From positions 1 through 9,103 of the forward strand of contig CAMYAU010000067.1 in the NCBI GenBank assembly GCA_947253735.1: a DNA stretch of 9,103 nt, read 5' to 3'. The notes under the pieces were generated by a model. That model worked only from the letters and a program-made list of their open reading frames with translations. It searched no databases and was not told where the DNA came from. This document shows positions 7,937 to 9,103 of this stretch, one piece after another (the stretch's first letter is position 1; each line of letters opens with the position of its first letter). The DNA is from an uncultured Varibaculum sp. Its GTDB lineage: Bacteria > Actinomycetota > Actinomycetes > Actinomycetales > Actinomycetaceae. Both the position numbers and the translations under genes were made by a program.

Positions 7937-8333
7937 ATTCCTCAACCCTCGTTGCCCCATTAACCAGCCAAAATACGTCGGCCTTATTTACTGATATTTC
8001 TTTGCCACAAAGCTGGACCGTCCCGTCCCCGCTTTTCACTGAATCCAACAAAGTCCTATAGGTGCGCTGCTTCAATCCTTTAGTGGAGCGCCGCTCGTAA
8101 AGGAACACCAGCCCCACCTCAAAAACGGCCACCAACCCTAGTGACCAGGAACCAAAAAGGGGGATTAAGGCTGAAGCAAACAGCAGCGAAGGCAGGAAAG
8201 CTATCACCGCGACATAGGCGTATCTAGCTGATACCTCGAATGTTGCGACAATAACTGTACGGTCTTTACCTGCTTCTTTACCGGTAAGGTCGGTGAGGGA
8301 AAAGACCTTCGGTATGCCGTCTGCTTCAGCCAA
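7923..8333 (-). CDS. Small two-segment membrane protein, PrgI/TcpE/VirB3-like in topology
   Basis: 136 aa. A soluble N-terminus (1-34) is followed by two close membrane segments (about 36-57 and 60-79) and a basic juxtamembrane stretch (YERRSTKGLKQR), then a soluble C-terminus of about 45 residues. In Gram-positive T4SS loci, such proteins (PrgI, TcpE, VirB3-like) sit beside the VirB6-like and VirB4 genes and are thought to help assemble the inner-membrane channel. The start is TTG at 8333-8331, with AGAGG ten bases upstream. There is no Met codon anywhere in the frame, so an unusual start is required. The start is six bases after the TGA of the upstream gene, and the 3' end overlaps the start of the VirB6-like gene. 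No sequence motif settles which of the three families it belongs to. Confidence 0.7.
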   Translation of the reverse strand: MAEADGIPKVFSLTDLTGKEAGKDRTVIVATFEVSARYAYVAVIAFLPSLLFASALIPLFGSWSLGLVAVFEVGLVFLYERRSTKGLKQRTYRTLLDSVKSGDGTVQLCGKEISVNKADVFWLVNGATRVEEYAKS

Positions 8334-8339
8334 AACCTA

Positions 8340-8720
8340 TCAACCTCTGCCTTTAGGACTGTTGCTTAAGGCCGTTGCTTTTCCACTGGCGACAAGGACC
8401 TGCACTCCGCAAGCAAGTGCCGTGGCTGCGGAAAACACCCCGAATACCACTGTTAAGAGGTATCTTCCTGCCACTAAGAGCACCACTACAGACGCGATAG
8501 TAGCTGCCAGACTGTAAACCGCTGACAGTATCGTGACCCTAAGGATCTCTCTTGGCTCACGCCCACTTTTTTCGATCCTTTGGGTAAATACATCCGCTAC
8601 AAGCACGGACGTGACTAGCACTAACGCGCAAAACAGGTACATGTCTTCGTACCAGCACGCTATGGCACAAGACGAGACGGCTAGCACCATAGCGATTTTG
8701 CTTACCAGTAAGTTAAGCAA
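8340..8720 (-). CDS. Unrecognised four-segment membrane protein of the T4SS operon
   Basis: 126 aa and almost entirely hydrophobic, with predicted membrane segments at about 4-22, 27-45, 60-83 and 88-111. A polar loop (QRIEKSGREPRE, 47-58) lies between the second and third, and the C-terminal tail is short and basic (KGRG). The positive charges suggest both ends and the middle loop face the cytoplasm. The TTG start at 8720-8718 is supported by GGAGGT exactly six bases upstream; the first ATG, 11 codons in at 8690, has no such support and would cut into the first membrane segment. I do not recognise a family. The tight spacing (12 bases after the previous stop, 6 before the next start) says it belongs to the same transfer operon. 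It could be a channel accessory subunit or an entry-exclusion or stabilising factor, neither of which the sequence shows. Confidence 0.75.
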   Translation of the reverse strand: MLNLLVSKIAMVLAVSSCAIACWYEDMYLFCALVLVTSVLVADVFTQRIEKSGREPREILRVTILSAVYSLAATIASVVVLLVAGRYLLTVVFGVFSAATALACGVQVLVASGKATALSNSPKGRG

Positions 8721-8726
8721 CAGCCT

Positions 8727-8732
8727 ACCTCC
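8727..8732 (-). promoter_or_regulatory. RBS deciding the TTG start of the four-segment membrane protein
   Basis: GGAGGT on the minus strand, immediately after the TAG stop (8735-8733) of the 115-aa gene and six bases before the TTG at 8720. The ideal spacing is the main reason to accept the TTG over the downstream ATG. Confidence 0.7.
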
Positions 8733-9080
8733 CTATTTGCTAAATAGAGTGCCCCCGATGTTGATAAAGGCGTTAAGGATAGCGTCAATCGCGCCCAGCA
8801 TCAGTGGGATAAGCGCGCCAGGAGCCACCAAAATACCGCCCACGATAGCGGACATGATTACGGCTTTAGATCCGCCTTTTCCTCCTGCCCCAGCGCCTCC
8901 TCTGCGCCGCTGCCAAACATAGGTAGCAATTGAAATCGCTAAGATTGCCGCCCCGATCCAAGCCGCGATCTTAAAGAAGGACTCTAAGTCCCCTCCCTGG
9001 AATGTGTCGAGAAGTTCAGTAAACTTGCCTCTCAGGTCAATCTTGGTGTCATTGCCGGTAAATGGTACAAGCGTCATCAT
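8733..9080 (-). CDS. VirB2/pilin-like small membrane protein
   Basis: 115 aa. A polar N-terminus of about 35 residues is followed by two membrane segments (about 36-57 and 73-98) joined by a short Gly/Arg/Lys-rich loop, RRRGGAGAGGKGGSK (58-72), and an amphipathic end (IDAILNAFINIGGTLFSK). Two hydrophobic helices around a small basic cytoplasmic loop is the layout of VirB2/TrbC-type subunits, and the gene sits at the promoter-proximal side of the other T4SS membrane genes, as virB2-like genes often do. There is no clear signal peptide, unlike classical VirB2. The ATG at 9080 has AAGGGGG upstream at seven-base spacing; the second Met codon directly follows and is an equal alternative one residue in. 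The family call is from topology and context only. Confidence 0.65.
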   Translation of the reverse strand: MMTLVPFTGNDTKIDLRGKFTELLDTFQGGDLESFFKIAAWIGAAILAISIATYVWQRRRGGAGAGGKGGSKAVIMSAIVGGILVAPGALIPLMLGAIDAILNAFINIGGTLFSK

Positions 9081-9087
9081 TTTTAAT

Positions 9088-9094
9088 CCCCCTT
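9088..9094 (-). promoter_or_regulatory. RBS of the VirB2/pilin-like gene
   Basis: AAGGGGG on the minus strand, seven bases before the ATG at 9080. Two TAA triplets just upstream (9102-9100 and 9095-9093) could each be the stop of a preceding gene in the operon, so this gene is probably not the first of the transcript. No promoter is visible in the 23 bases available. Confidence 0.6.
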
Positions 9095-9103
9095 AGGTGT
9101 TAC

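Noticed and set aside
1..9103. CRISPR arrays, tRNA or rRNA genes, riboswitches
   Set aside because: No direct-repeat arrays or RNA-gene signatures were seen on either strand, and almost the whole window is coding.

Overview
The window reads as the distal part of a conjugative type IV secretion (T4SS) gene cluster from a Gram-positive, probably actinobacterial, mobile element, with part of an IS200/IS605-family tnpB gene at the left edge. All supported genes lie on the minus strand, so transcription runs from right (9103) to left (1). The Gram-positive assignment rests on the peptidoglycan-hydrolase architecture, including a C-terminal module of a type I associate with actinobacterial wall hydrolases, and on the VirB6-like protein with a cleavable signal peptide. 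Base composition looks moderate, so a high-G+C streptomycete is unlikely. I cannot name a genus.

Layout in transcription order: (1) 9080-8733, a 115-aa protein with two membrane segments around a Gly/Arg/Lys-rich loop, VirB2/pilin-like in shape; (2) 8720-8340, an unrecognised 126-aa protein with four membrane segments and a TTG start; (3) 8333-7923, a 136-aa two-segment membrane protein with soluble ends, PrgI/TcpE/VirB3-like in topology, also with a TTG start; (4) 7936-4805, a VirB6/TrbL-like polytopic protein of about 1043 aa with a signal peptide, a roughly 400-residue extracellular region with six cysteines, and a long basic, Pro-rich cytoplasmic tail; (5) 4794-784, a 1336-aa membrane-anchored cell-wall hydrolase with NlpC/P60, lytic-transglycosylase-like, M23 and M15-like modules; (6) 684-1, the first 228 residues of an RNA-guided-nuclease-family TnpB, cut by the window edge.

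Genes 1-5 are separated by 6-12 bases or overlap, and most have Shine-Dalgarno sequences embedded in the preceding junction, so they very likely form one translationally coupled operon. The inferred division of labour is that the small membrane proteins and the VirB6-like protein form the inner-membrane channel, and the large hydrolase opens the thick peptidoglycan. The VirB4 and VirD4 ATPases and the relaxase are not in this window and would be expected beyond 9103 or elsewhere on the element.

There is no intergenic stretch longer than about 100 bases. The only real gap, 685-783, holds a small imperfect hairpin that may belong to the left end of the insertion sequence. The most unusual item is the four-module hydrolase, which also carries a repeated 15-residue linker motif.
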